NCBI GenBank assembly: GCA_019802505.1
Contig: JAFMOC010000093.1
Coordinates: 1,121,001-1,185,000, forward strand
Source of the DNA: Corydoras sp. C115
Lineage: Eukaryota; Chordata; Actinopteri; Siluriformes; Callichthyidae
Reading direction: 5' to 3'
DNA: 64,000 nt
In this document: positions 22,103 through 32,983 of the stretch, piece by piece
Numbering within the stretch: the stretch's first letter is position 1
Layout of the letters: each line of letters starts with the position of its first letter
Made by a program: the position numbers and the translations under genes
Notes under the pieces: generated by a model
Told to the model about the DNA's origin: nothing
Databases searched by the model: none
What the model saw: the letters and a program-made list of their open reading frames with translations, nothing else

Positions 22103-22388
22103 ACATCCATTATCTTCCGCTTTATCCTATATTAGGGTCGCCCGGGGGGGGGTTCCCCATGCCCATCCAGTGGAGAACGTCTCGGGCGCTGGGCAGATAG
22201 ACCCAGGACAGGACGCCAATCCATTTCTGGACACACATTCACTCACACAAACACACTCTATAGGGGGCAATTTGGAGAACTCAATTGACTTGATCCATGT
22301 TTTTGGACTGTGGGAGGAAACCGGAGAACCCGGAGGAAACCCACGCGGACACGGGGAGAACATGGAAACTTCCCCCAGATGGGGATTC
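22103..22388 (-). repeat. DANA-like SINE, head lost
   Basis: Runs from tail to 'CCCAGATGGGGATTC'. It shares 'CATTTCTGGRCACACA' and 'CTATAGGGGGCAA' variants with the next copy. Confidence 0.9.
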
Positions 22389-22431
22389 AGTCTGACTTTG
22401 TCAGAATGCTATTTCAGCGGCCCAGTGTGAC

Positions 22432-22737
22432 ATCCATCCATCCATTATCTCCTGCTTTATCCTCTATTAGGGTCGCGGGGGGTTCTACATGCCCATCCAG
22501 TGGAGAACGTCTCGGGCGCTGGGCAGATACACCCAGGACAGGGCGCCAATCCATTTCTGGGCACACACTCACTCACACAAACACACTCTATAGGGGGCAA
22601 TTTGGAGAACTCAATTGACTTGATCCATGTTTTTGGACTGTGGAAGGAAACCGGAGAACCCGGAGGAAACCCACGCGGACACGGGGAGAACAGGGAAACT
22701 CCCCCCAGATGGGGATTCGAACCGGGAATCCCTAGCA
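22432..22737 (-). repeat. DANA-like SINE, head truncated
   Basis: Shares several private variants with 22103-22388 (TCCAGTGGAGAAC, CTATAGGGGGC), so the pair looks like a local duplication. Stops at 'AATCCCTAGCATG'. Confidence 0.9.
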
Positions 22738-22841
22738 TGTTTATTCATGACCCGTTAAACAGCTCGCGCCGGCACCTTGAAGGTGGTTCCGAGCAACCCG
22801 ACGTGGTTCGATCTGTATTTAATGACAACACTCTCTAGCTG

Positions 22842-23193
22842 GGGCAGCACGGTGGCTTAGTGTTTAGCATGTTCTTCTCTCAGCACTAGGGATTCCCGGT
22901 TCGAATCCCCATCTGGGTGGAGTTTCCATGTTCTCCCCGTGTTTCCGTGTGTTTCCTCCGGGTTCTCCGGTTTCCTCCCACAGTCCAAAAACATGGATCA
23001 AGTCAATTGAGTTCTCCAAATTGCCCCATATAGAGTGAGTCTGTGTGAGTGAGTGTGTGCCCAGCAATGGATTGCCCCCCTGTCCTGGGTGTATCTGCCC
23101 AGCGCCCGAAACGTTCTCCCCTGGATGGGCATGGGGAACCCCCCCGCGACCCTAATAGAGGATAAAGCGGAAGATAATGGATGGATGGATGAA
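22842..23193 (+). repeat. DANA-like SINE, full length with target duplication
   Basis: Flanked by ACTCTCTAGCTG (22830-22841) and ACTCTCCAGCTG (23194-23205), 11 of 12 identical. Confidence 0.94.
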
Positions 23194-23205
23194 ACTCTCC
23201 AGCTG

Positions 23206-23870
23206 TAGCATTACATCCACCTGCTGCTCAGCTCCGCTAAAGAACAGAACGTATGTAATCTTATAACTCACCTGGGACGATTTCACTGCCCGGTGCTTTC
23301 ACTGCCCGGTGCTTTCACTGCCCGGTGCTTTTACTCAAATGCTGGGGCTACTCCGGCACTGGCCAGACTCTGATCTTCAAATCAATATTTCCAGTGGAAC
23401 TTCACATACATCAGCCTCCGCCCCTCAACACGAAAATACACGGCTCAAAATAGCACCCGCCGACCGACGGGACGGAGCTCGGAGACGGTTCTGCAGGCTG
23501 GAAAAGCATTTTATATTCCAAATACAACGAATTAACTGTGGAAATGAAGTGATTTCAGCTCTCTGATCTAGAAACGCCGCGGTGCGGGGGATGGACGAGG
23601 ACGGCCAGACGAGTCGGAGCTGAGGAACCTACTCGATACACGGTATGCAAAGCATCTCCAACCTCATTGGAACTTGAAATGGATGGATGGACTACAACAG
23701 CAAACATGACCCCACCGAGAAAAGCTCCTGCAGCCGAGGACAGGACACTGAGACGACAACGGAACGTCACAAAGACGTGTGGTCTGAGTCTCAGGTTCTG
23801 ATGCTCGAGTCGGAATGTGGCATAAAGAACATAAACGCATGAATCCATCATGCCAGAGGAGATGTTTTCC
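23206..23870. other. Unique non-coding sequence with a short triplication
   Basis: A 17-bp unit, 'TTTCACTGCCCGGTGCT', occurs three times in tandem (about 23280-23330). No exon recognised. Confidence 0.5.
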
Positions 23871-24232
23871 CATCCATTATCTCCCGCTTTATCCTCTATT
23901 AGGGTCACAGTGGGGGGGGGGGTTCCTCATGCCCATCCAGGGGAGAACGTTTCGGGCGCTGGGCAGATACACCCAGGACAGGGCGCCTATCTATCACTGA
24001 ATACACACTCACTCACACACACACACACACACACTCTATATGGGGCAATTTGGAGAATTCAATTGACTTGATCCATGTTTTTGGACTGTGGGAGGAAACC
24101 GGAGAACCCGGAGGAAACCCACGCGGACACGGGGAGAACATGGAAATGGAAACTCCACCCAGATGGGGATTCAAACCTGAATCCCCAGCGCTGAGAGGAG
24201 AACATGTCAACCACTAAGCCACCGTGCCACCC
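23871..24232 (-). repeat. DANA-like SINE, full length
   Basis: Contains an enlarged (AC)n in its body. It is followed by a linker of about 33 bp (24233-24263) that recurs at 27051-27084 after another antisense SINE. Confidence 0.92.
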
Positions 24233-24263
24233 ACATATGAAATTATACAACTGATTAATCTGA

Positions 24264-24608
24264 GGATGGCATGGTGGCTTAGTGATTAGCATGTTCTCCT
24301 CTCAGCGCTGGGGATTCAGGTTCGAATCCCCATCTGGGTGGAGTTTCCATGTTCTCCCCATGTCCACGTGGGTTTCCTCCGGGTTCTCCACTTTCCTCCC
24401 ACAATCCAAAAACATGGATCAAGTCAATTGAGTTCTCCAAATTGCCCCATATAGAGTGTGTCTGTGTGAGTGAGTGTGTGCCCAGTGATGGATTGGCGCC
24501 CTGTCCTGGGTGTATCTGCCCAGCGCCCAAAACGTTCTCCCCTGGATGGGCAGATATGTTCACCCCACCCCCACCCTAGTAGATGATAAAGCGGAAGATA
24601 ATGGATGG
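24264..24608 (+). repeat. DANA-like SINE, first monomer of dimer D2
   Basis: The 3' end has the diagnostic variant GCAGATATGTTCACC and CCCTAGTAGATGATAAAGC, then GATAATGGATGGGGCGGC into the next monomer, as in D1. Confidence 0.92.
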
Positions 24609-24959
24609 GGCGGCTCGGTGGCTTAGTGGTTAGCATGTTCTCCTCTCAGCACTAGGGATTCCCGGTTCGAATCCCAATCTAGGTGGAGTTTCCATGTTCT
24701 CCCCGTGTCTGTGTGGGATTCCTCCGGGTTCTCCGCTTTCCTCCCACAGTCCAAAAACATGGATTAAAGCTAAATTGAGTTCTCCAAATTGCCCCATATA
24801 GAGTGTGTGTGTGAGTGAGTGTGTGCCCAGTGATAGATTGGCGTCCTGTCCTGGGTGTATCTGCCCAGCGCCCGAGATGTTCTCCCCTGGATGGGCAGAT
24901 ACTTTCACCCCCCCCCCCCACCCCAGTAGCCGATGATAAAGCAGAAGATAAAGGATGGA
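24609..24959 (+). repeat. DANA-like SINE, second monomer of dimer D2
   Basis: Full length, with a related 3' variant (GCAGATACTTTCACC). The pair is bounded by TGATTAATCTGA (24252-24263) and TGATTAATCAGA (24960-24971), 11 of 12 identical. Confidence 0.92.
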
Positions 24960-24971
24960 TGATTAATCAGA

Positions 24972-25480
24972 TTCCACAATGTGTTTGTATTTAGAGAAAG
25001 CGTCTGATCAAAGTTGCCGCTCAGTGTTATTCTCATCCAAAAGATAATTAAGTGCAAAGCAAACGTAAACCTCACGAGCCCTTCGGGGGCGTCACGAGCG
25101 ACACGCGTGGAAATCTGATCTTTAAGGGCGGGTCTGATCTGATCCCACATCTGCACCACATCTGCACATCATCCCAAACCATCCCTCACTGCGACATCGG
25201 GCTGTGGGGGCGACGCCAGCGGGGATCCCCTCACGACTCCATCCCTCAACACAGCGAGGCTGGTCGGCTGAGCCCACGACACGCGTGACACGCGTGACAC
25301 GCGTGACAGCCGTGTCCGTGACGCGCACCTGCACGCGCGCCGCCCGGCCCGCGATGAGCGCCTGCGTGCCGGGAGCCGGGGTAGTGATCGGCTTTCCGAT
25401 TCATGCCGTGCAGCGCGTTTGTGGTGCGCACCGAACCGACGCAGGAGGAGCGCGCGGCTGCGAACGCGGGTTTATTGATT
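24972..25480. other. Unique, GC-rising sequence
   Basis: GC and CpG content rise towards 25.2-25.5 kb. 'GACACGCGT' is repeated in tandem at about 25278-25308. No exon proven. Confidence 0.4.
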
Positions 25481-25490
25481 CACCTGCAGG

Positions 25491-25858
25491 TGAAATAAAC
25501 AAACAAATCAAATCAAATCAAATAAAAAAATAAAAATAAAATAAAAACATATAAAATAAATAAATAAAATAAATTCGAATGAAAATAAAATAAAAACAAA
25601 TCAAATAAATTCAAATGCAATAAAATAAAAATAAAATCAAAATAAATAAAATCTAATAAAAATCAAATCAAATTAAATCAAAATAAATAAAATCTAATAA
25701 AATCAAATTAAATCAAAATAAATAAAAATAAAAACAAATAAAAAATAAAATAAATTCAAATCAAATTAAATCAAAATAAATAAAATCTAATAAAAATCAA
25801 ATTAAATCAAAATAAATAAAATAAAATTAAATTAAAAATCAAATCAAATCAAAACAAA
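25491..25858. repeat. AT-rich simple repeat (AAATA / AATCA type)
   Basis: About 370 bp made almost only of A and T with AAATAAATA, AATCAAATC and AATCTAATAAA units, lying directly between two CpG-rich stretches. Confidence 0.92.
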
Positions 25859-25859
25859 C

Positions 25860-26560
25860 TCCAGCGTAACGCGCGTGACGCTGCGCGCGTGAAGGACAGA
25901 CCCCGAGTTTGGTAATTACGAGTTTGAACGTTGGGTTCTACGCACCAGTGGAAAAGTTTGGGTTCTGCAGGCCGGCTGGCAGTGCCGCACACGCTCCTCA
26001 TCCTCATCTTCATCCTCATTCAGTGGAAAAGCGGAGGACTCGCCCGCGGACGAGCTTTGTTATCATTCGGCTGACGCCCGCAGTCTCCCCGAAGAATCGG
26101 CTCTTTAAACCGGATCCCACCCTCGGTCCTAATAAGCGGTCCCCCGTTGAGACAGCGAACCAAAAGCCCTGGACGCCGGACATTGAAAGCGCGTTAAAGC
26201 GTTACGGCGCTCCCGCCCTCACCTGCGCCTCCGCCGCGGTCTGTTCAGCGGTCTAACGGAGCGGCCGCCCCGCCCGGCTCCTCCATCTTCCTCCGTCCCT
26301 GCTGCCGCTCGCGCTGAACGGTCCGGCTGGGAACCGAGCGGTGAATCGGTTCTCACGTTCCACGCCCAAAGCAGCGCGAGTCGATTCGTGAGGATTCGGT
26401 CGTCGACGCAGACGAACACCTGCTCGCGGGCTGGTGTTTGGAATCAAAACGCGGTGGAAAGTCTTTAACGGGATTTAATCTCAACCCCGAGTCGCACGCG
26501 TCCGTTACTCACACTGTCCTTAGAACCACGCGGACTTGTCGGGTGTTCTAATCATAGCGG
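25860..26560 (-). promoter_or_regulatory. CpG-dense block, candidate promoter and non-coding first exon
   Basis: CpG-rich over about 700 bp, unlike the depleted surroundings. Read on the minus strand it has an Sp1-type GGGCGGGGC (about 26264-26272) and a strong splice donor, GCGCAG|GTGAGG, with the exon edge at 26223. The only ATG frame before it is short (starts MEEPGGAAAPLDR, then stop), as in a 5' untranslated exon. In human, APBA1 lies beyond the 3' end of PTAR1 on the same strand, so an APBA1 first exon would fit here; this is inference from synteny, not from coding sequence. Confidence 0.35.
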
Positions 26561-26696
26561 GCAGTTTCTGGATTTAAAACGCCTGATTTGATAGAATCGG
26601 ATCCGAGAATCGACTCCCATTTGGCTCTCGGATCGTCACTTTGTAGGCGTGGCCAGCATAATGGCTTTTAATGAAGAATCAAAGCTTCAAAAGTTC
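26561..26696. other. Unique sequence
   Basis: Short unique stretch between the CpG block and the next SINE; nothing recognised. Confidence 0.4.
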
Positions 26697-27050
26697 CATC
26701 CATCCATTATCTCCCGCTTTATCCTCTATTAGGGTCGAGGGGGGGGGGGGTTCCCCATGCCCATCCAGGGGAGAACGTTTCGGGTGCTGGGCAGACACAC
26801 TCAGACTGGGGGGCAATCTATCACTGGGCACACACACACACACACACACAGACACACTCTATATGGGGCAATTTGGAGAATTCAATTGACCTTGATCCAT
26901 GTTTTTGGACTGTGGGAGGAAACCGGAGAACCCAGAGGAAACCCACACGGACACGGGGAGAACATGGAAACTCCACCCAGATGGAGATTCGAACCGGGAA
27001 TCCCTAGTGCTGAGAGGAGAACATGCTAAACACTAAGCCACCGTGCCGCC
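26697..27050 (-). repeat. DANA-like SINE, full length
   Basis: Intact head, (CA)n enlarged in body. Its head-side flank is the same linker as at 24233-24263. Confidence 0.92.
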
Positions 27051-27084
27051 AACATATGAAATTATACAACTGATTAATCTGAGG

Positions 27085-27411
27085 ACTCCTCTCAGCACTA
27101 GGGATTGCCAGTTCGAATCCCCATCTGGGTGGAGTTTCTATTTTCTCCCCGTTTCTGCGTGGGTTTCCTCCGGGTTCTCCGGTTTCCTCCCACAGTCCAA
27201 AAACATGAATCAAGTCAATTGAGTTCTCCAAATTGCCCCATATAGAGTGTGTATGTCTGTGTGAGTGAGTGTGTGCCTAGCGATGGATTGGCGCCCTGTC
27301 CTGGGTGTATCTGCCCAGCACCCGAGACGTTCTCCCCTGGATGGGCATGGGGAACCCCCCCCCCCCCACGACCCTAATAGAGGATAAAGCAGAAGATAAT
27401 GAATGAATGAA
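27085..27411 (+). repeat. DANA-like SINE, 5' truncated
   Basis: Begins at 'CTCCTCTCAGCACTAGGG', missing the A box; full 3' end. Confidence 0.9.
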
Positions 27412-27422
27412 CTTCATCTGGG

Positions 27423-27770
27423 GTGGCACGCTGGCTTAGTGGTTGGCATGTTCTCCTCTCAGCGCTAGGGATTCCCGGTTCGAATCCCCATCTGGGTGGA
27501 GTTTCCATGTTCTCCCCATGTCCGCGTGGGTTTCCTCCGGGTTCTCCGGTTTCCTCCCACAGTCCAAAAACATGGATCAAGTTAATTGAGTTCTCTAAAT
27601 TGCCCCATATAGAGTGTGTCTGTGAGAGTGAGTGTGTGTCCAGCGATGGATTGGCGCCCTGTCCTGGGTGTATCTGCCCAGCGCCTGAAACGTTCTCCCC
27701 TGGATGGGCATGGGGAACCCCCCCACGACCCTAATAGAGGATAAAGCGGAAGATAATGAATGAATGAATA
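27423..27770 (+). repeat. DANA-like SINE, full length
   Basis: Ends in AATGAATGAATAATAACACC, a flank that recurs after the copy at 28085-28424. Confidence 0.92.
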
Positions 27771-28084
27771 ATAACACCAAGGCTGAAGATTTTGTTTTAT
27801 TTATTGTGGAAGACATTTAGCAAAAACAATTCCTAGGTAAGTCGTTATAATCTATAAATAAATACCACATGGACGTGATGTTGTTACATACAGTACCTCA
27901 TGTAAACCGTGAGAAAGATCAAAGCAAACGCAGGTTAATGATAAGAGTGGATCTGCATAGATGTTCTGCACAACAGCATCTCAGATCTTTACGGGTTGTT
28001 CATGTTGTGACATCACCGGGGTTCACGGTCTGCTGCAAAACCTGGAACCTCTGCTCAAATTCCACGCTTTCCTAAATTACTTCA
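27771..28084. other. Unique non-coding sequence
   Basis: No gene or repeat recognised. Confidence 0.45.
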
Positions 28085-28424
28085 CGTGGCTTAGTGGTTG
28101 GCATGCACTCCTCTCAGCACTAGGGATTCCCGGTTCGAATCCCAATCTTGGTGGAGGTTCCATTTTCTCCCCGTGTCCGCATGGATTTCCTCCGGGTTCT
28201 CTGGTGTCCTCCCACAGTCCAAAAACATGGATCAAGTCAATTGAGTTCTCCAAATTGCCCCATATAGAGTGTGTCCGTGTGAGTGAGTGTGTGCCCAGCG
28301 ATAGATTGGCGCCCTGTCCTGGGTGTATCTGCCCAGCGCCTGAGACGTTCTCCCCTGGATGGGCATGGGGAACCCCACCGCGACCCTAATAGAGGATAAA
28401 GCGGGAGATAATGAATGAATGAAT
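28085..28424 (+). repeat. DANA-like SINE, slightly 5' truncated
   Basis: Starts 'ACGTGGCTTAGTGG'; the 3' flank AATAATAACACC is shared with the previous copy. Confidence 0.92.
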
Positions 28425-28434
28425 AATAACACCG

Positions 28435-28607
28435 ACGGCACGGTGGCTTAGTGTTTAGCATGTTCTCCTCTCAGCACTAGGGATTCCCGGTTCGAATCCC
28501 AATCTGGGTGGAGTTTCCATGTTCTCCCCATGTCTGCGTGGGTTTCCTCCGGGTTCTCCGGTTTCCTCCCACAGTCCAAAAACATGGATCAAGTCAATTG
28601 AGTTCTC
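28435..28607 (+). repeat. DANA-like SINE, 3' truncated
   Basis: Intact head and body to 'CAATTGAGTTCTCAC', then other sequence. Confidence 0.9.
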
Positions 28608-28664
28608 ACTTTTTATACTAATCAGGGAACACAGAGGGTGGGCGAGGGTCTCATTGGCCAATAG

Positions 28665-28864
28665 GTGAGGTAACGCCTTGCAGCGCTGGGGATCCAGGTT
28701 CGAACCCGTGTGGGTTTCCTCCGGGATCTCCGGTTTCCACCTACAGTTGAAAACATGGATTCGAGGTGAAATGGCTGCTTTAAATTGCCCCAATATAGTG
28801 TGAGTGTGCCCAGGGATAGATTGGCACCCTGTCCTGGGTGTATCTGCCCAGCGCCTAAAACGTT
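28665..28864 (+). repeat. DANA-type SINE, older diverged copy
   Basis: Diverged B box (GGTTCGAACCC), 'CTCCGGTTTCCACCTACAG' and 'GATAGATTGGCACCCTG', joined at AAACGTT to the next copy. Confidence 0.8.
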
Positions 28865-29150
28865 CGAATCCCCATCTGGGCGGAGTCTCCATGTCCTCCG
28901 TGTCCGTGTGGGTTTCCTCCGGGTTCTCCGGTTTCCTCCCACAGTCCAAAAACATGGATCAAGTCAATTGAATTCTCAAAATTGCCCCATATAGAGTGTG
29001 TTTGAGTGTGTGAGTGTGTGCCCAGCGATGGATTGGCGCCCTGTCCTGGGTGTATCTGCCCAGCGCTCGAGATGTTCTCCCCTGGATGGGCATGGGGAAC
29101 CCCACCGCAACCCTAATAGAGGATAAAGCGGAAGATAATGAATGAATGAA
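28865..29150 (+). repeat. DANA-like SINE, 5' truncated
   Basis: Begins at the B box ('CGAATCCCCATCTGGG') and is complete to the AATGAATGAA tail, followed by (AT)n. Confidence 0.9.
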
Positions 29151-29179
29151 TATATATATATATATATATATATCAGGGT

Positions 29180-29452
29180 GGCGGCACGGTGGCTTAGTGG
29201 TCCCGTCTCCGTGTGGGTTTCCTCCGGGTTCTCCGGTTTCCTCCCACAGTCCAAAAACATGGATCAAGTCAATTGGGTTCTCCAAATTGCCCCATATAGA
29301 GTGTGTCTGTGTGAGTGAGTGTGTGCCCAGTGATAGATGGAGGAAACGAATGTGGACACGGGGAGAACATGGAAACTCCACCCAGATTGGGATTCGAACC
29401 GGGAATCCCTAGCACTGAGAGGAGAACGTGCTAAACCACTAAGCCACCATGT
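29180..29452. repeat. DANA-like SINE fold-back
   Basis: A sense copy with its mid-head deleted (29180-29336) switches at 'AGTGATAGAT|GGAGGAAACG' to antisense body and head (29337-29452). Confidence 0.88.
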
Positions 29453-30160
29453 CTGAGGTTTAAACAGCGGTGGCCAAAAGTTTGCAGACATGTGAAAACT
29501 GAAGTGTTCAGGTAAAAACCCAAAGCCCTCCAAACACACAAAATGGGGGATTCTTAGCACGAGCAGCTTCTATTCTGCCGACATAAAGAACCTGCCCCGG
29601 TTCCGTTTCAGACGGAAGTTAGTACAGCGGCAGCATCATTACAGCAGAGGCACAGGAACCGAAAACAGAGACATTCAAGTGAACGATGTTTACACAAGTC
29701 TGGACCGTGGAATCAGATGAAAAGCACAAAGCTGCATTGAATTCCAGTAACAATCGAACGGGAGATGAATGGCAGCGCACTCAGCTGCGTTTAACTGCAA
29801 ACCGACGTCTGCAAATTGTGCTACGAGTTACAGATCCGTAACAGAATGATCAGACGTGACGTCGTGTTAAAGATCTGTACAAAAAAAGACGAGACGTTAC
29901 TGTTACCGTCAGCGTGTGGTCGTCACGGAAACCAAAAGATGCATTTATTCAATAAAACCTGTAGTGGTCAGTACGGATACATTATGTATGAAAACATGAG
30001 GACGGGACGAGGACGCCGAATTAAACGCCGAAGGTTTGAAAACGAGGCAGAAAACGAGGCAGAAAACGAGGCAGAAAACGAGGCAGGCTGCAGGTTCATA
30101 CATTTGGTTTACAGAGTTACTACAGTAAGAATCAGATTTTATTGCCAAGTAGAAACAGCA
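29453..30160. other. Unique sequence with a small 'GAAAACGAGGCA' repeat
   Basis: Four tandem 12-bp units, GAAAACGAGGCA, at about 30037-30085. The plus frame through here continues into the minisatellite and is not credible as a gene. Confidence 0.5.
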
Positions 30161-30163
30161 GGC

Positions 30164-31120
30164 CATCGGTCCGTCCATCATTCCGTCCATCGGTCAGTCC
30201 ATCAGTCAGTCCATCGGTCAGTCCATCAGTCAGTCCATCGGTCAGTCCATCCATCAGTAAAACCATCAGTCCAACAGTCAGTCCAACCGTCGGTCCGTCC
30301 ATCATTCCGTCCATTGGTCCGTCCATCATTCCGTCCATCGGTCCAACCATCAGTCCGTCCATCATTCCAACCATCAGTCCAACCATCATTCCAACCATCA
30401 GTCCGTCCAAAGGTCCGTCCATCGGTCCGTCCATCGGTCAATCCATCATTCCATCAGTCTATCCATCAGTCCGTCCATCAGTCCATCCATCAGTCCATCC
30501 ATCAGTCCGTCCATCATTCCGTCCATCGGTCCGTCCATCGGTCCGTCCATCAGTCCATCCCTCACCAGTTTAGTGTAACAGCATTGTACCAGCATCCGTC
30601 CATCATTCCGTCCATCCCTCACCAGTTTAGTGTAACAGCATCGTACCAGCATCTGTCCATCATTCCATCCATCAGTCCGACCATCAGTCCGACCATCAGT
30701 CCGTCCATCAGCCCGTCCATCAGTCCGTCCATCAGTCCGTCCATCCCTCAGCAGTTTAGTGTAACAGCATCGTACCAGCATCCGTCCATCATTCCATCCA
30801 TCAGTCCAACCATCAGTCCGTCCATCAGCCCGTCCATCAGTCCGACCATCAGTCCGTCCATCAGTCCGTCCATCAGTCCGTCCATCAGTCCATCCCTCAC
30901 CAGTTTAGTGTAACAGCATCGTACCAGCATCTGTCCATCATTCTGTCCATCATTCCATCCATCAGTCCAACCATCAGTCCGTCCATCAGCCCGTCCATCA
31001 GTCCGTCCATCAGTCCGTCCATCAGTCCGTCCATCAGCCCGTCCATTAGCCCGTCCATCAGTCCATCTATCAGTCTGACCATCAGTCCGTCCATCCCTCA
31101 GCAGTTTAGTGTAACAGCAT
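30164..31120. repeat. Minisatellite, CCGTCCATCAGT type, about 0.95 kb
   Basis: Based on 8- and 12-bp units (TCCGTCCATCAG, TCCATCAT). Later, a unit of about 130 bp beginning 'CAGTTTAGTGTAACAGCATC' recurs five times (about 30569, 30624, 30752, 30900, 31101), so a flanking single-copy piece has been drawn into the array. Confidence 0.95.
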
Positions 31121-31394
31121 CGTACCAAACTATAAGCCCTGAATACGTTGTGTGTTGTCCCTGTGCAAAAATTATTTCCTAAAACACACTGGACATTTTT
31201 ACAGGGGGGGGGGGGGGGGGGGCGTGTCCTCTTTCCCACAAGTTTATATAATAAGTGTAAAGTCTTTGGCAAACATTTGAACACAGCATGTTATATTTTA
31301 TGTTCATTTCACATGGTTCACTTCTCAGCGCTTCAAATCCCAAGATGGCTGGAGTGTCCATGTTCTCCCCACATCCATGTGGGCATCATGGGGG
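31121..31394. other. Unique sequence with G run and old SINE fragment
   Basis: A poly(G) run at about 31205-31222. From about 31320 a diverged sense SINE body fragment ('CATGTTCTCCCCACATCC') is visible. Confidence 0.45.
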
Positions 31395-31787
31395 TTTAGC
31401 ATGTTCTCCTCTCAGCACTAGGGATTCTCGGTTCAAATCCCCATCTGGGTGGAGTTTCCATGTTTATCCTATATTAGGGTCGCGGGGGGGGGGGTTTCCC
31501 CTGCCCATCCAGTGGAGAACATCTCGGGTGGTAGGCAGACACACCCAGGACAGGACGCCAACCTATAGCTGGGCACACACTCACTCACACATACATCTAT
31601 ATGGGGCAATTTGGAGAACTCAATTGACTTGATCCATGTTTTTGGACTGTGGGAGGAAACCGGAGAACCCGGAGGAAACCCATGCGGACACGGGAAGAAC
31701 ATGGAAACTCCACCCAGATGGGGATTCGAACCGGGAATCCCTAGTGCTGAGAGGAGAACATGCCAACCACTAAGCCACCGTGCCGCC
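31395..31787. repeat. DANA-like SINE fold-back (sense head then antisense copy)
   Basis: Sense head 31395-31462 with B box GGTTCAAATCC switches at 'TTTCCATGTT|TATCC' to a near-complete antisense copy (31463-31787). Confidence 0.88.
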
Positions 31788-31805
31788 AACTATGAATATA
31801 TATAA

Positions 31806-32108
31806 TCATTCATTCATTATCTCCCGCTTTATCCTCTATTAGGGTCGCGGTGGGGTTCCCCATGCCCATTCAGGGGAGAACATCTCAGGCGCTGGGCAGA
31901 TACACCCAGGACAGGGCGCCAACCTATCACTGGGCACACACTCACTCACACAGACACACACACACTTTCCGGGAAGAAACCGGAGAACCCGGAGGAAACC
32001 CACGCAGACACGGGGAGAACATGGAAACTCCACCCAGATGGGGATTCGAACCGGGAATCCCTAGTGCTGAGAGGAGAACATGCTAAACCACTAAGCCACC
32101 GTGCCGCC
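31806..32108 (-). repeat. DANA-like SINE in tandem series
   Basis: Internal deletion between 'CACACACACT' and 'GAAACCGGAG'. Linkers AACTATGAATATATATA lie on both sides, identical to the linker after the next copy. Confidence 0.9.
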
Positions 32109-32129
32109 AACTATGAATATATATATATA

Positions 32130-32472
32130 TTCATTCATTATCTTCCGCTTTATCCTCTATTAGGGTCGTGGTGGGGTTCCCCATGCCCATCCAGGGGAGA
32201 ACGTCTTGGGCGCTGGGCAGATACACCCAGGACAGGGCGCCAATCTATCACTGGGCACACACTCACTCACACAGACACACTCTATATGGGGCAATTTGGA
32301 GAACTCAATTGACTTGATCCATGTTTTTGGACTGTGGAAGGAAACTGGAGAACCCGGAGGAAACCCACACGGACACGGGTAGAAGATGGAAACTCCACCC
32401 AGATGGGGATTCGAACCGGGAATCCCTAGTGCTGAGAGAAGAACATGCTAAACACTAAGCCACAGTGCCGCC
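32130..32472 (-). repeat. DANA-like SINE in tandem series
   Basis: Full length and followed by the third copy of the linker AACTATGAATATATATA. Confidence 0.92.
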
Positions 32473-32983
32473 AACTATGAATATATATAATATATATAAA
32501 ATACCATTACAAATATAAATAAAATATAGAATATTTATATTTGTAATGTGTTATGTGTCGTCATACTGATCAGGGAAAAGCATATATCTCTCACCTAAGC
32601 AACAAGAGTCACTTAATCTCACCGCGTTTACAGCGCAATGTCGAGCAGAACATGGAAATTACACAAAGACCTTCAAATGTTTGCATAAGACTGAGAGTCA
32701 CTGCGTGGTTCTAACGAGATAAAGGAACAATCCACCGTTTCTCCTCCCTCTGCTGCAGGAAGAGCCACCCTAAATCCACCGAGGCTCTTCAGATCGGTGC
32801 ACTCACAGTGCCAGTCTAGAACCCTGATAAACAGGAGGGTTAAGCCAGGACACGAATCTGTCCAGAACACCATTGGAATATGCAGATCTGTGCACTCTGG
32901 CGACCCCTAATGGAAATAGCAGAGAAAGAAAACAGAAAACCTGGTCTCTTTTAAGTAATTTAGTAAAAGTAACAATGTAAGAC
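32473..32983. other. Unique non-coding sequence
   Basis: AT-rich start, then about 400 bp without recognised features. An antisense frame at 32673-32991 has no family resemblance. Confidence 0.45.

Noticed and set aside
26219..26447. Arg-rich minus-strand frames in the CpG block
   Set aside because: GC-rich sequence readily gives Arg/Gly/Pro frames; no conserved motif and they overlap the better-supported splice donor.
29816..30913. 365-codon frame
   Set aside because: The second half is minisatellite (Ser-Pro-Ser-Val/Ile) and the first half matches nothing familiar and lacks splice evidence.
30164..31120. CRISPR-like array
   Set aside because: Repeats lack unique equal-length spacers and the context is an animal genome; it is a minisatellite.
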